From NCBI GenBank assembly GCA_900769285.1, contig CAAGGB010000074.1:1-17312 (forward strand): 17,312 bases of DNA, given 5' to 3'. Each line of letters opens with the position of its first letter. Position 1 is the stretch's first letter. Source of the DNA: Victivallales bacterium (GTDB lineage Bacteria; Verrucomicrobiota; Lentisphaeria; Oligosphaerales; Oligosphaeraceae). Position numbers and translations under genes: made by a program. Of this stretch, positions 16,098 to 17,312 are shown in pieces. Below the pieces are notes generated by a model. That model searched no databases, was not told the DNA's origin, and saw nothing but the letters and a program-made list of their open reading frames with translations.

Positions 16098-16174
16098 GCT
16101 GACCAAAAGAGTAGCGTCTTGAGGCAGAGGCGGCGTTTTCATGGCGGACTATGGTTTATTCCGTAGGGCAGCGG

Positions 16175-16186
16175 GTTATATTGTGG
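16175..16186 (+). promoter_or_regulatory. Candidate -10 (GGTTATATTGTG) for the DUF4886 gene
   Basis: GGTTATATTGTG matches the asnA-upstream word GGTTATATTATG in 11 of 12 bases. It lies about 50 bases before the ATG at 16235. An ACGGAGAG stretch near 16218 may be the ribosome site, though at a long distance from the start. Confidence 0.4.
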
Positions 16187-16234
16187 CGTATGGCGAGAGC
16201 CAGCAACAGAAACCACAACGGAGAGTAGCCAACG

Positions 16235-17080
16235 ATGAAACGTGATGACTTGTCGGTGCTGACGATTGGGAACAGCTTTACGGATAGCCTGACGTCGTAT
16301 TTTGCGGCGGTGGTGGAGTCGGCAGGATGCAGGCTTCACTTTGAGCGCGCGAACCATGGCGGGTGCGAGCTGCACCGGCACTGGAAGTACATCGAGTGCG
16401 AGGAGTCGGACCGCGTGTTCCGGATGTACCAGAACTACACGCACACGATGAAGGAGATTCTGCGGAGCCGCGCGTGGGACATCGTGACGATCCAGCAGGC
16501 GTCGCACGCGAGCTGGCGTCCGGAGACGTTCGAGCCGTATGCGTCGAACATCATCGGTTATGTGCGGGAGCACGCGCCGTCGGCGGAGGTGTGCATCCAG
16601 CAGACGTGGGCGTACCGTGCGGACGACCCGCGCATCATGCCTGGCGGCGACTGGGGCATCGACCAGACCGCCATGTATGAGCGGCTCACGGAGAATTACC
16701 GTCGGCTGTCCGAGACGCATGGCGGGCTGCGCATCATCCCGACCGGCCGCGCCGTCCAGTTGGCGCGTCAGCGTCAGCCGCAGGCGTTCAAGAACTATGA
16801 CCCGCAGTTGCTGAAGACGCTGGTCTGGCCCGATTTGCCGCCACAGGCCTGGTCGCTCGTCGGCACCTGCGCCTGGCGCAAGGACAGCGAGGGGCACCTC
16901 TTCATTGCCCGTGACACCATCCATCTCAACGAGCGCGGCAAGTACCTCCAGGCCTGCGTCTGGTTCGCGTTCCTCTACGGACGCAGCGCCAGCCAGGAGG
17001 TCACCTTCGTCCCCGACTGTCTCAGCGACGAGGATGCCGCATTCCTTCGTGGCATCGCCGACGCCGCCTGTCAGGCGTAG
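16235..17080 (+). CDS. DUF4886 SGNH-hydrolase-like protein
   Basis: 281 aa, probably an SGNH/GDSL-type esterase or hydrolase. Block I is TIGNSFTDSL (10-19), with Ser14 as the likely nucleophile and Asn in place of the GDSL Asp, as is usual in DUF4886. Later, ANHGGCELHRHW (39-50) fits the block II Gly region and DTIHLNERGKYLQA (227-240) supplies the Asp227/His230 pair. IVTIQQASHAS (83-93) is the likely block III. No signal peptide is seen, so it may act in the cytoplasm, although family members are often linked to glycan handling. The substrate is unknown. From about 16600 on, codons change from G-ending to C-ending, and the + strand becomes C-richer than G. Confidence 0.88.
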   Translation: MKRDDLSVLTIGNSFTDSLTSYFAAVVESAGCRLHFERANHGGCELHRHWKYIECEESDRVFRMYQNYTHTMKEILRSRAWDIVTIQQASHASWRPETFEPYASNIIGYVREHAPSAEVCIQQTWAYRADDPRIMPGGDWGIDQTAMYERLTENYRRLSETHGGLRIIPTGRAVQLARQRQPQAFKNYDPQLLKTLVWPDLPPQAWSLVGTCAWRKDSEGHLFIARDTIHLNERGKYLQACVWFAFLYGRSASQEVTFVPDCLSDEDAAFLRGIADAACQA

Positions 17081-17097
17081 CGGTTCGGGGGGCCGCT

Positions 17098-17203
17098 TTA
17101 GCCCGGGGGCTTCCGCCCCCGGCTAATCAGGGGGCGCCCCTTTTGCCCGGGGGTTCGCGCCGCTGACGCGGCGCTTCACCCCCGGCTAATCAGGGGTCGC
17201 CCC
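17098..17203. repeat. Two tandem inverted-repeat elements with shared arms
   Basis: Both elements have the arms GCCCGGGGG and CCCCCGGCTAATCAGGGG, then CGCCCC. In the first (17098-17140) the arms enclose only a short loop, giving a 12-bp stem with one bulged C. In the second (17141-17203) the loop carries an extra hairpin, GCGCCGC-TGAC-GCGGCGC (17158-17175). I take them as intergenic palindromic repeats; either could also end transcription of the DUF4886 gene. Confidence 0.8.
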
Positions 17204-17245
17204 TCCGGGGCTTATTGCCGCCTCGCTTCGCTCGGCGGAATTCGG

Positions 17246-17266
17246 TCGCGCCGCTGACGCGGCGCT
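17246..17266. repeat. Third copy of the GCGCCGC/GCGGCGC hairpin
   Basis: TCGCGCCGCTGACGCGGCGC at 17246-17265 repeats the inner hairpin of the element at 17155-17174 and resembles hairpin two at 15172-15189, where the loop is TGTC. From 17081 to the window end I see no coding region, only these GC-rich inverted repeats and a weaker CCGCC/GGCGG hairpin at about 17219-17237. Confidence 0.65.
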
Positions 17267-17312
17267 GGCGCGGCCTCCGCCCGCTTCCTTAACCGACGGC
17301 CAGGACGCCGTC

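Overview
The window is high-GC DNA from what looks like an anaerobic, LPS-bearing Gram-negative bacterium. Two lipid A/Kdo genes (waaA, lpxK) imply an outer membrane. A glycyl-radical-enzyme activase implies oxygen-free metabolism. The gene mix (DUF2851, a DUF4886 SGNH protein, a CPYE-type TtcA, a GAF-PP2C phosphatase, a NifA-like activator) and the intergenic A-rich and 9-bp repeats suggest the PVC group (Verrucomicrobiota/Lentisphaerota/Kiritimatiellota), perhaps a gut lineage. That assignment is inference. The + strand is strongly G-rich over most of the window whichever way genes point, so it may be the leading replication strand.

Layout: 1-3940 holds a minus-strand group, read in transcription order as a membrane GAF-PP2C phosphatase, waaA and a two-cluster GRE activase, behind a good sigma70-type promoter at 3912-3940. 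CACAAAA-type repeats lie on both sides of the activase gene. From 4243 to 10133 a plus-strand group follows: asnA, a NifA-like sigma-54 activator whose stop overlaps the start of lpxK, lpxK, and then, behind its own promoter, an unrecognised 642-residue single-pass membrane coiled-coil protein. At 10142-10402 lies a 9-bp tandem repeat region between convergent genes. From 13548 back to 10392, a small membrane-anchored coiled-coil protein and a UPF1/DNA2-like SF1 helicase form a tight minus-strand pair. A DUF2851 gene diverges from them (13810-15132) and converges on a ttcA-like gene (15225-16037), with two hairpins and a second 9-bp repeat between. A DUF4886 SGNH-like gene (16235-17080) ends the coding part, followed by inverted-repeat-rich, gene-free DNA.

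Most genes are housekeeping or regulatory: envelope lipid biosynthesis, asparagine synthesis, tRNA thiolation and signalling. I see no CRISPR array, no transposase, no tRNA or rRNA gene and no obvious defence island. The parts least explained by known families are the short repeats that sit against stop codons, the 642-residue protein, the helicase/membrane-protein pair, and the change from G-ending to C-ending codons near the 3' ends of several plus-strand genes.
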